DNA of 10,257 bases from an uncultured Clostridia bacterium (GTDB lineage Bacteria; Bacillota; Clostridia; Christensenellales; Aristaeellaceae), in contig CAKUKM010000057.1 in NCBI GenBank assembly GCA_934663595.1, forward strand, positions 1 through 10,257, written 5' to 3'. Under the pieces are notes generated by a model. The model was not told the origin of the DNA and did no database searches. It worked only from the letters and a program-made list of their open reading frames with translations. This document shows, piece by piece, positions 1-7,092 of this stretch; the stretch's first letter is position 1; each line of letters begins with the position of its first letter. A program made the position numbers and the translations under genes.

Positions 1-642
1 GCCGATTTTCGTTTCGCCCAGGCAATAGGAGCACAGCGCCATGGGCATCGGGAAGCGCAGCTTCTGCTCCTTCAGCGCGCCCGCCGCGCGATAGAGCTGC
101 ATTGCGTCGGCCAATGCCTGCGCGCCCTGCCCGTTCAGGCCGTTGACGTGCAGAATTTCCGCCCGGGGATTGACCGTGCGCACCTTCATTTCAAATACCT
201 CGCGCTCGGCCTGGGAGACGATGTCGCCCTTGGTGATGACCACCTCGTCGGCCAGACGCAGCATCGGACCGATCTTGGCCGGGGTGCGAATGCCGCTGAG
301 CTGATCGACGATGCAAACGGCCATGATCTGGCGAATGTGCGGCGAGCAGCGATTGCACAATCCGGCGCTTTCGGTAATGAGATAATCCAGATGCTTCTTC
401 TCGCCCCAGGCGTAAGCGTCCTCGATGTTGCTGATGAAGAAATGGTCGGGGCAGAGCTCGCGCGAGAGCGCCTTTTTGGCGGGAAAGCCCGCGGCGGCGT
501 AGAGCTGATCGTCGTCGGTAAACAGGCAATCGAACTTGACCACGCCCACCGCGCAGTCCCGATCGCGCAGGCAGGCGGCCGCCTTCAGAATCACGGAGGT
601 CTTTCCGGCGGACGGCGGCCCGGATACGGTAATCATTTGCAT
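1..642 (-). CDS. HypB/UreG/CobW-type P-loop GTPase (partial, C-terminus beyond window)
   Basis: Last visible gene of the nitrogenase-like operon; 214 codons are present and the frame is still open at base 1. The start ATG at 642 has GGAGG eight bases upstream, inside the last codons of the preceding gene, from which it is separated by 3 bases. Seen: Walker A GPPSAGKTS (residues 8-16), a KFD segment at 36-38, a switch-like ESAGLCNRCSPH (91-102) and a guanine-specificity-like TKGD (137-140). This layout matches the SIMIBI GTPases that load metals (HypB for hydrogenase Ni, UreG for urease Ni, CobW for Co/Zn). Two CxxC pairs, C96/C99 and C204/C207, could bind a metal or an Fe-S cluster. Inference: it delivers or inserts a metal for the nitrogenase-like enzyme or its imported ligand. 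The GTPase call is firm; the partner is unknown. Confidence 0.82.
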   Translation of the reverse strand, partial: MQMITVSGPPSAGKTSVILKAAACLRDRDCAVGVVKFDCLFTDDDQLYAAAGFPAKKALSRELCPDHFFISNIEDAYAWGEKKHLDYLITESAGLCNRCSPHIRQIMAVCIVDQLSGIRTPAKIGPMLRLADEVVITKGDIVSQAEREVFEMKVRTVNPRAEILHVNGLNGQGAQALADAMQLYRAAGALKEQKLRFPMPMALCSYCLGETKIG

Positions 643-645
643 GGC

Positions 646-1761
646 TTAACCCTCCAGAAAGCGTTTTTTGAGCTTCGGCAGCCGCGCGGGCAGGTCGGCG
701 GCATAGATGTTTTCCCAGCCGGCGAACCAGAGCTTGCCCGGCAAATGGTTTTGAACGTCCGGATGGCTGGACGGGAACATGCCCTGCTCCGCGAACAGCC
801 GGCCGATTTCCGCGCCGGCAAAGAAGTCCGCCGCGGCGCGAACCTCGTCGGACGCGTCCCTGCGTACGCATTCCAGAATGGGAATCAGCGGCGCGCCCTC
901 GGCGGGCCAGACCACGCGCATGCCCGGCTCCTTGGCCTTGATCTGTGCGAAGATGTAGGGCATGAGCATTACGGCGGGCTTTTCCTCGATGCCGCCGTAT
1001 TTGATCATTTGCGAGGGATGCACGCCGCGAATGCAGGCCCGGCGGAACGCGTCCACCGCCGATTCGCCGCCGGCGAGATCAAAGTAATACAGCAGCACGC
1101 CGTCCAGCATGTGCCCGTCGTCGGGATAGACGACGCTCTTTTCAAACGCGCCGGACAGCAGATCGGCAATGCTTTGTGGCGCGGCGCGGCCGTCCAGACG
1201 GCCTTCGTCCACCACCATGACCAGCGGAATGCCGGAGAGAATGCGGAATGTGCCGTTCGGATCCTCCATGCCCGCAAAATCGGGATTCAGCGCGCCCTGC
1301 GGCGCTTCGTATTCCTCCGCGAGGCCCGGAAGATTCGCCATGCCCTCAATGCCGCCGCCGACGATCACCGGCGGGCGACTGTTTTGCATGCGCGCGGCGA
1401 GCCATTCGCCGCCGAACTCCACCAGCTCCGTGTTGTGGCGCACGGCGGGCGCGTTTTGCTGAATGTAGCGACTCAGTGCCTCTTCAATCGGCAATTGCAC
1501 CACGCAGGGAATGCGCACCAGCAGGTCGCAATTGTCCGGATCGTCCTGCTCGCGCAGGCGCGCGGCGTATTCCGTTAAAAACAGCTCGGCCTCGCAGGCA
1601 AAGCGCTGGGGATCGATTTTCTTAAAGCGCAGCGCCGAATCCAGCGTGAGGCGCTGGGCGCGGGGATCGTTTGCGTCCGAGGGCAGGCCGCTCGCCGCGA
1701 AGAAGTCCGCAAGCGCCGGGGTTCGGGTCAGCAGCTCGTGAAAGGTCAGTTTGCAATCCAT
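646..1761 (-). CDS. Cytosolic ABC substrate-binding-like protein with DUF1858-like N-terminus
   Basis: 371 residues. The start ATG at 1761 has GGAGG seven bases upstream; the frame stays open far upstream through the ATPase gene, but this ribosome site and the family-like N-terminus fix the start. Residues about 4-65 (LTFHELLTRTPALADFFAASG onward) resemble the small helical DUF1858 domain, though the cysteines often found there are absent. The rest resembles the Fe3+-type extracellular solute-binding fold, with stretches such as DLLVRIPCVVQLPIEEAL and SGIPLVMVVDEG. No signal peptide is visible, so the protein should stay in the cytoplasm, which is odd for a binding protein. It lies 17 bases after the ATPase gene and 3 bases before the GTPase gene. 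Inference: an intracellular carrier or scaffold for the imported ligand or its metal. The homology is recognised by eye, so function is uncertain. Confidence 0.7.
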   Translation of the reverse strand: MDCKLTFHELLTRTPALADFFAASGLPSDANDPRAQRLTLDSALRFKKIDPQRFACEAELFLTEYAARLREQDDPDNCDLLVRIPCVVQLPIEEALSRYIQQNAPAVRHNTELVEFGGEWLAARMQNSRPPVIVGGGIEGMANLPGLAEEYEAPQGALNPDFAGMEDPNGTFRILSGIPLVMVVDEGRLDGRAAPQSIADLLSGAFEKSVVYPDDGHMLDGVLLYYFDLAGGESAVDAFRRACIRGVHPSQMIKYGGIEEKPAVMLMPYIFAQIKAKEPGMRVVWPAEGAPLIPILECVRRDASDEVRAAADFFAGAEIGRLFAEQGMFPSSHPDVQNHLPGKLWFAGWENIYAADLPARLPKLKKRFLEG

Positions 1762-1778
1762 CGGTTTTCCTCCATTTT

Positions 1779-2567
1779 CTATGCCAGCTTCAGCGGCAGC
1801 ACGCAGGTGTATTTTCCGTTTTGAACGTCCAGATCGCGAATGCACACGTCCACCGCGAATGCATTGCGGAGGTTTTCCTCGGTGATGACGTCGGCGGTTT
1901 TTCCGCTGAGGCTCCGCCCGCCGCCCATCAGCAGCAGCGTCTTGTCCGAGATGGAGATGGCGTGCTCGGGATAATGGGTGTTGACGATAAAGGAAATGCC
2001 GCGCTCCCTGCGCAGGTCGGAAATGGTTTTCAGCACGATCAGCTGGTTGCGAAAGTCCAGATTGGATTCCGGCTCGTCCAGAATCAGCATTTGCGGCTGA
2101 GTGGCCAGTGCCCGGGCGATGAGCACCATCTGCAGCTCGCCGCCGCTGATGCGGCTGATGAGCCGGCCCTTCAGCCGCTCGATGCCCACGTCGCGCAGGC
2201 AATTCAGCGCGATTTGCCGGTCTTCCGCCCGGGGCTGCTTTGCCAGACCCAGATGGGCGCTGCGGCCCAGCAGCACCATTTCCTCCACCGTATAGGCAAA
2301 TACCGCCTGTTTGGCCTGGGGCACATAGCCGATGCGCTTCCAGAGCTGGGCGTGACTGATTTTGCGAATGTCCTCGCCGTCGGCGCAGCTTCGGCCCGAG
2401 GTCCATTTGAGCAGCCCCAGCATGCACTTCATCAGCGTGGTTTTGCCCACGCCGTTGGAGCCCAGCACGGTTAAAATCTCCGCCTCGTTCAGCTGAACGC
2501 ACACGTCCTGAAGAATTGTCCGGGACGCGTCGTAGGCGAAGCAGCCGTTTTCAATTGTGAATTTCAT
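1779..2567 (-). CDS. ABC transporter ATP-binding protein, FecE/BtuD/FhuC type
   Basis: 262 residues; the nucleotide-binding subunit that powers the FecCD-type importer encoded just upstream. The start is ATG 2567, overlapping the permease stop by 4 bases (ATGA), typical of translational coupling; a longer frame from 2804 would run deep into the permease gene and is rejected. Seen in order: Walker A GSNGVGKTT (36-44), Q-loop VPQAKQ (82-87), signature ISGGE (140-144), Walker B LILDEP (161-166), D-loop SNLD (168-171), H-loop His198 in NTHYPEH. The signature has Glu in place of the usual Gln/Arg of LSGGQ/R. The length is normal for the iron-siderophore/heme/cobalamin family. It acts at the inner face of the membrane. 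The substrate cannot be read from the ATPase. Confidence 0.95.
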   Translation of the reverse strand: MKFTIENGCFAYDASRTILQDVCVQLNEAEILTVLGSNGVGKTTLMKCMLGLLKWTSGRSCADGEDIRKISHAQLWKRIGYVPQAKQAVFAYTVEEMVLLGRSAHLGLAKQPRAEDRQIALNCLRDVGIERLKGRLISRISGGELQMVLIARALATQPQMLILDEPESNLDFRNQLIVLKTISDLRRERGISFIVNTHYPEHAISISDKTLLLMGGGRSLSGKTADVITEENLRNAFAVDVCIRDLDVQNGKYTCVLPLKLA

Positions 2568-3580
2568 CCGCGAAGTCCTCCCGTTTTGCGCAGAAGTATG
2601 ATGAATACCGGCGCGCCGATCACTGCCGTTAGGATGGATACCGGAATTTCGCTGGCCGAGACCGTGCGCGCCAGCGTGTCGATGAGCAGCATGAAGATCG
2701 CGCCCAGGCCGATGCTGGCGGGAATTACCCGGCGGTTGTCGTTGCCGAAGAGCATGCGCGAGATGTGGGGAATCAGCAGTCCCACCCAGCCGATCAGGCC
2801 GCACATCGATACGACGGAGGCCGTAATCATCGTGGAGGCCAGAATCACCAGCACACGCAGGAGCTTTACGTTTACGCCCAGCGTGTGCGCCTCGTCCTCA
2901 TTCAGCGAAAGCACGTTCAGCCGCCAGCGCAGCGCGAAGATCATCGCCGTGCCGGCCAGTATGAACGGCGCGCCCAGCAGCAGCGTCTGGAAATTGGTGG
3001 CCGACAGACTGCCCATCAGCCAGAAGGTGATCGCCGGCAGCACGTCCTGCGGGTCGGCGACGTATTTAATCATCGATACCAGCGCCGAAAACAGCGAGCT
3101 GACCACCATGCCGCCCAGAATAATCATCACCATGTTCGTTCCGCCGCGCACGCGGCTGACGGCATAGACGATCGCGACCGCCAGCATGCCCGTCGCCAGC
3201 GCGCATACCTGGGTTAAAAACATATTGCAGCCCAGCAGAATGCCCAGCGCCGCGCCGAAGGACGCGCCCGTCGCCACGCCCAGCGTGTCCGGCGTGGCCA
3301 GAGGATTGGAAAACAGCCCCTGAAACGACGCGCCGGCCACGCTCAGCCCCGCGCCCGCCAGCAGCGAAAGCAGCACGCGCGGCAGGCGAATGTTGAAAAT
3401 GACGTTGCGCATCGTCTGGGTCACTTCGATTTCGGGAAAGGAGCCGGGGAAGAGGGTGGCGAGCGTCTGGGGGATCGACATCGAAAACCGCCCCATACCG
3501 ATCGCCGCCAAAGCGAGGACGGCCGAGCCGATGAGCAGCCCGGCCGTCCAGAGGAGGGTCTTTGCAGTTTCCCTGCGCAT
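2564..3580 (-). CDS. FecCD/BtuC-family ABC transporter permease
   Basis: 338 residues, very hydrophobic, with roughly nine to ten membrane helices as expected for the FecCD family (type II importers for ferric siderophores, heme and cobalamin). Family hallmarks: RLPRVLLSLLAGAGLSVAGA at 65-84, FSNPLATPDTLGVATG at 90-105, the WLMGSLS segment at 187-193, the coupling-helix region GLIGWVGLLIPHISRMLFGN at 261-280, and the C-terminal EIPVSILTAVIGAPVFIILL at 311-330. A single permease suggests a homodimer. It starts 3 bases after the binding-protein stop with no strong ribosome site, so translation is probably coupled, and its stop overlaps the ATPase start by 4 bases. Specificity within the family (siderophore, heme, corrinoid) cannot be decided from sequence by eye. 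Confidence 0.96.
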   Translation of the reverse strand: MRRETAKTLLWTAGLLIGSAVLALAAIGMGRFSMSIPQTLATLFPGSFPEIEVTQTMRNVIFNIRLPRVLLSLLAGAGLSVAGASFQGLFSNPLATPDTLGVATGASFGAALGILLGCNMFLTQVCALATGMLAVAIVYAVSRVRGGTNMVMIILGGMVVSSLFSALVSMIKYVADPQDVLPAITFWLMGSLSATNFQTLLLGAPFILAGTAMIFALRWRLNVLSLNEDEAHTLGVNVKLLRVLVILASTMITASVVSMCGLIGWVGLLIPHISRMLFGNDNRRVIPASIGLGAIFMLLIDTLARTVSASEIPVSILTAVIGAPVFIILLRKTGGLRG

Positions 3581-3583
3581 ATT

Positions 3584-4693
3584 TTATTTCTTGAAGCCTT
3601 CCGCAGCGGCGGAGGAGGGCGTGAACATGGCGGCGACGTCCTCGTCGCTCAGCGCCACGCCGTAGATCTCCTGATAGTAATCCTTGACCTGCTGCTCAAG
3701 ATCGATGTCGGCGAACAGATCCGGATACATGGTCTTCGCCATCCACAGCAGGGTCATGGGCGTGTCGGTGCCGGGGGTGTAGGTGCGGTAGCTGCCCAGC
3801 GGGAGCTTGTGCACGCGGCCGTCCTGAACGGCCTTGACGGTGCTCCAGTCGTCGCCGCCGATGGCGTTGTTGTAAATGTCCTCGGGCTGGGTGGGGGTGA
3901 AGTTGGTGATGTAAATCACGTCGGGGTTCCACTCATAGACCTGCTCCATGCTGATGGTGGCGTTGGAGTTGTCGGCCTCGAGATCCTGCGCCACGTTGAT
4001 TCCGCCCGCCGCGGTGGCCCAGTACTGGCCGAAGAAGTGGCGGCCGGAGGTGATCATCGCGCTGTCGGAATACTGGAACAGGAACAGAACGCGGGTGCGC
4101 TCAGAATCGTCCAGAGACGAAACGCGCTGCTGAATCATATCGTAGATTTCCTTGCTGTAGTCGGAAACGACCTGCGCCTTGTCCTGCTCCGGGAAGATCT
4201 GGCTCAAAAGCGCGATCCACTCGTCGTAGGTCTTGATCACGTCGTAGTCCCATTTGGTGGCGGAAATGGCCACGGCCGGGATGCCCGCCTGATCGCACAG
4301 TTCCTTCTCCTGGGTGTTGCCGGCGTTATAGAACACCACGTCGGGCTCGAGCTTGATCAGCTCTTCAATGTTCAGATCGCTGCCGGTCATGAAATCGGTG
4401 GAGGCGTTGGCGATCTCCGGGAACAGCTTGCCCAGCGTGCTGTTGACGGCGGCGCTGTAGGACACCGGATGAATGCCTACGAGCTTTTCAGCGGAGCCGA
4501 GATACATGGTCACGACGGAGGCGAAGGGGTAAATGGACGTGGTGACGATGCGATTGATTTCCTTCGGCAGCGTCACTTCGTTTCCGGCGTGGTCGGTGAT
4601 GGTGATGGTTTCCGCCTCATCCGCGAGGACGGGGGTTGCGAGCAGCGCGCACATCAGCGCCAGCACAAGCAGCGCAGAGAGCAGTTTCTTCAT
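3584..4693 (-). CDS. Secreted substrate-binding protein, Peripla_BP_2 family (iron-siderophore/heme/cobalamin type)
   Basis: 369 residues; the external ligand-capturing subunit of the importer. The N-terminus has a Sec signal (MKKLL, hydrophobic core, probable VLA|DEAE cleavage after residue 24). Cys15 follows Met, so there is no lipobox, and a lipid anchor is not supported. The mature part begins with TITDHAGNEVTLPKEINRIV (31-50), the classic opening of Peripla_BP_2 proteins; the two-lobe pattern continues with LEPDVVFYNAG and WNPDVIYITNF, and the C-terminal lobe includes YTPGTDTPMTLLWMAKTMYP. The start ATG at 4693 has AAGGAAGG about 12 bases upstream. It sits 19 bases after the NifK-like gene and 3 bases before the permease. 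The ligand is unknown; ferric siderophore, heme, corrinoid or another metal chelate are all possible for this fold. Confidence 0.93.
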   Translation of the reverse strand: MKKLLSALLVLALMCALLATPVLADEAETITITDHAGNEVTLPKEINRIVTTSIYPFASVVTMYLGSAEKLVGIHPVSYSAAVNSTLGKLFPEIANASTDFMTGSDLNIEELIKLEPDVVFYNAGNTQEKELCDQAGIPAVAISATKWDYDVIKTYDEWIALLSQIFPEQDKAQVVSDYSKEIYDMIQQRVSSLDDSERTRVLFLFQYSDSAMITSGRHFFGQYWATAAGGINVAQDLEADNSNATISMEQVYEWNPDVIYITNFTPTQPEDIYNNAIGGDDWSTVKAVQDGRVHKLPLGSYRTYTPGTDTPMTLLWMAKTMYPDLFADIDLEQQVKDYYQEIYGVALSDEDVAAMFTPSSAAAEGFKK

Positions 4694-4712
4694 AGCTTGT
4701 CAATCCTTCCTT

Positions 4713-5837
4713 TCATGCATCGACCGGCAATTGCAGGTCAAGTTTTTTATCAATGAACAGCCGCTCGCGATAGAGCCGGCTGGACACTGCGTATTGGGGA
4801 ATCTCCACGCGCCGGGCGTTTTTTGCCAGCGCGCAGATCAGCGGATCGGACACGATCAGATGCGCGTCCTTGATCGCCGCCTCGATGGATTCCTCGTCGT
4901 CGGGCGTGCAGGCGCTTTCCGGAATGCCCGTTTTGCCAAACAGGCCGATCGGCGCGGCCTTCAGGCCGAAATCCAGCTTGAGCGCCCGGCAAATGGACGC
5001 CGCCATAATCCAGTCGCCCGCCGCCAGCGCGTCCGCCGATTCGTCGATTTCGGGAAGCAGATCGATCGTCTCGCCCGCGGCGCAGCGCTTCATGCGCTCG
5101 GCCAGTTCGTCCGCGCCCCTTTCGCCCACGGGCAGACCCGCGAGCCACGGCGTTCCGAACTTCGCCTCCAAATGGCGGGCGATTTCCACGCCGGCCTGCG
5201 TGGGCGCTAAATTGATTTGCGCGCTGCCGATGTTCCGGAGCGTTTCCATCGTCCAGTCCGCGGCGCAGCAGCAGTTCAGCGCAAAGCCGCTCTTTTCGAT
5301 AAACGCCTTCAGCGCATTCAGGTTTTCACGCCCCATGTCCAGCGGAGTAACGCCCAGAATATTGATCGATCCGGGGATTTTTACCGGGCTCTTCTCGGCA
5401 AAGCGATCGATCACGGCGATGCACGCCGCGGCGACGCCCACGGGATAGGGCTGCGTGCCGTTGGTGAAAAAGCCGAACGCGGGCACGCCCGTGCGCTGCT
5501 CGATCTCCCGGGCCAGACCGTCGAAATCGGTGCCGATGACCATGGGCACGGGACTGCCCACCATGGCGACCATCGCAGAGCGCTGCACCTCCCAGGCGCG
5601 AACGACTTTGTCCAGCAGCGCCTGCTCGTTTCCGAATACCGCGTCCATTTTGCGCAAACCGGAGCAGTAAACGGGCTTGCGGGAGCTGTACCAGCGCGGC
5701 TCGTCGAAGCAGGTGTAGTTGCCGGTGCAGCCCGACGCATCGTGAATGACGATCGTGCTGTCCAGATTGAACAGCGCGGAGCACGCGCCGGAATAGTCCG
5801 GAGCCAGAGGCGGCAGATTCATGGAAAAGCGCTTCAT
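4713..5837 (-). CDS. Nitrogenase-like component 1, NifK/NifE-like subunit
   Basis: 374 residues; the second subunit of the nitrogenase-like catalytic component. Seen: PPLAPDYSGACSALFNLD (9-26) and VIHDASGCTGNYTC (30-43) match the N-terminal cysteine regions of NifK/NifE-type proteins, giving Cys19 and Cys37 (with Cys43 and Cys58 nearby). LRKMDAVFGNEQALLDKV (61-78) matches the family's FG...L segment, and VGSPVPMVIGTDFDG (93-107) matches the region containing the third P-cluster Cys in NifK. Here Pro96 stands where that Cys would be, so a full P-cluster ligand set is not present. It is much shorter than NifK (about 520 residues). The start ATG at 5837 is one base after the NifD-like stop. With the upstream subunit it should form a heterotetramer reduced by the NifH-like protein. 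The substrate is unknown. Confidence 0.88.
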   Translation of the reverse strand: MKRFSMNLPPLAPDYSGACSALFNLDSTIVIHDASGCTGNYTCFDEPRWYSSRKPVYCSGLRKMDAVFGNEQALLDKVVRAWEVQRSAMVAMVGSPVPMVIGTDFDGLAREIEQRTGVPAFGFFTNGTQPYPVGVAAACIAVIDRFAEKSPVKIPGSINILGVTPLDMGRENLNALKAFIEKSGFALNCCCAADWTMETLRNIGSAQINLAPTQAGVEIARHLEAKFGTPWLAGLPVGERGADELAERMKRCAAGETIDLLPEIDESADALAAGDWIMAASICRALKLDFGLKAAPIGLFGKTGIPESACTPDDEESIEAAIKDAHLIVSDPLICALAKNARRVEIPQYAVSSRLYRERLFIDKKLDLQLPVDA

Positions 5838-5838
5838 G

Positions 5839-7092
5839 TTAAATCACCACCCCGTAATCGTCGATGAGCTGTTTGAGATCCTGTGGGTGCGCCGCTTCCT
5901 CGCGAAGCGACCGCATCAGCGCCGCAATTCCCCAATACCCGAACATTCCCGCATCGTTGACGATGGGCACCACCCGGCTCGCGCCCGCGAGATACGCCGC
6001 GTCGAAGCCGATGGCGACCGCTTCCGGCGAGCGATGGGCGAAGTCGATCACATTCACATGCTGCGGCTGAAGAACGAGCGCCTCGGGATGGTTCTCGCAC
6101 AGCCACTGGCAGGCCGCGCGGTCGGGTGCGATGGCCGTTTGCGCGACGACCGCCTCCACATTCAATCCCGCCTGCAGCAGCGCCCGCGCGAGCGTAAAGG
6201 GCTTCAGCACCGAGCCGGCGGTAATCCATATCGGTCGGCCGGCCAGCGCCTTGAGCGTCGCTTCCGTTTCGGCGAGCGCCTTTTCGCGCTGCGCGCCGAG
6301 CTGCGGAACGTCCTTGCCGAGGAATGCGGCCAGCTGCGCGTATTGCGCGTCGACCTCTTCGATATCGTAGCTTACCGGCAGAAACAGACTCGGAATGCCC
6401 AGTCGGGCCTCCATTTGCTGCGCCGCCAGCGAGGCGATGGGGGAGAGCTGCAGGCTCGCCCGGCTCTTCGCCATGGACTGATAATCCTCGAAGGTCTCAA
6501 AGTCCGAAAGATGCCGAACCGGCGCGCAGCCCCAGTCCTTCAATACATCGAACAGCTCGCAGTTCGGATTGAGCGCGTCCAGATTGCCCATCAGGTTGAT
6601 TCCCTGATCGCGCGCCTCCGCCGGATGCAGAAAGGCGTACATCGCCGCCTGCGTGGTCACCATCGGCGGCTTTTTGCTGTCCAGCGTAATGGGATTCATG
6701 TGCGCCGGCTGAAATTCCACGTCGGGATGTGCGTCGTGCAGGCGCTTGCACAGGCTGTTTAAATCGGTGCCGATCAGGTCGTCCAGACAGCTGACGAAGA
6801 TCATAACCGCCTTCGGCCGGGGCTTTTTGCGGCGCAGCAGCTCGGCGATCGCCTCTTCGACCAGAGCGTCGTAACCGGCGATGATATCCTCGCGGGTGAT
6901 GGCCAGATAGCTCACCCGATCCTTGAAGCCGTGCTGGAGCGCGCCCAGCGCGCCGTGCCGCCCGCAGGCCGACGGGCTTACGAACAGCAGATGCGCCTCG
7001 GGCACCAGCGCCGCGATGCGCACAATGCCCCAGTCGCCATGGCTGGGCGCGGTGTAGCACAGCGTGTTCTCAAAGCAGCTCATGCAGCTCAT
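5839..7092 (-). CDS. Nitrogenase-like component 1, NifD-like subunit
   Basis: 417 residues. The start ATG at 7092 overlaps the NifH-like stop (ATGA) and has GGAGG eight bases upstream, so it is preferred to the in-frame ATG at 7113. Seen: Cys12 in ENTLCYTAPSHGDWG, Cys43 in SPSACGRHGALG and Cys102 in FVSCLDDLIGTD, matching the three Fe-S cysteines of NifD-type proteins; the last corresponds to the conserved C..GLIGDD motif. Further NifD-like landmarks are GNLDALNPNCELFDVLKDWG (169-188) and LGIPSLFLPVSY from 231. Aligned at GIP (232-234), the position of the FeMo-cofactor Cys of NifD is Leu216, and no His occurs around 377-388 where the cofactor His region would fall. Hence it probably carries only an Fe-S cluster, like DPOR/COR, CfbD or Mar-type relatives. 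The exact reaction is unknown. Confidence 0.9.
   Translation of the reverse strand: MSCMSCFENTLCYTAPSHGDWGIVRIAALVPEAHLLFVSPSACGRHGALGALQHGFKDRVSYLAITREDIIAGYDALVEEAIAELLRRKKPRPKAVMIFVSCLDDLIGTDLNSLCKRLHDAHPDVEFQPAHMNPITLDSKKPPMVTTQAAMYAFLHPAEARDQGINLMGNLDALNPNCELFDVLKDWGCAPVRHLSDFETFEDYQSMAKSRASLQLSPIASLAAQQMEARLGIPSLFLPVSYDIEEVDAQYAQLAAFLGKDVPQLGAQREKALAETEATLKALAGRPIWITAGSVLKPFTLARALLQAGLNVEAVVAQTAIAPDRAACQWLCENHPEALVLQPQHVNVIDFAHRSPEAVAIGFDAAYLAGASRVVPIVNDAGMFGYWGIAALMRSLREEAAHPQDLKQLIDDYGVVI

Noticed and set aside
148..1578. 476-codon open frame on the plus strand
   Set aside because: It runs antisense to the GTPase and DUF1858-like genes, has no recognisable domain, and is the usual by-product of GC-rich coding sequence; the minus-strand genes have ribosome sites and family motifs.
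1762..2502. Upstream extension of the DUF1858-like frame to 618 codons
   Set aside because: It reads through the ABC ATPase gene in another frame; the ATG at 1761 has an ideal GGAGG site and a family-like N-terminus.
2568..2804. 79 extra N-terminal residues on the ABC ATPase
   Set aside because: They lie inside the permease gene; the ATG at 2567 in a 4-base overlap with the permease stop gives the normal family N-terminus.
3809..4756. 315-codon plus-strand frame, and similar ones at 1671-2474 and 5821-6762
   Set aside because: Each is antisense to a confidently identified gene, and the translated sequences are repetitive and domain-free.
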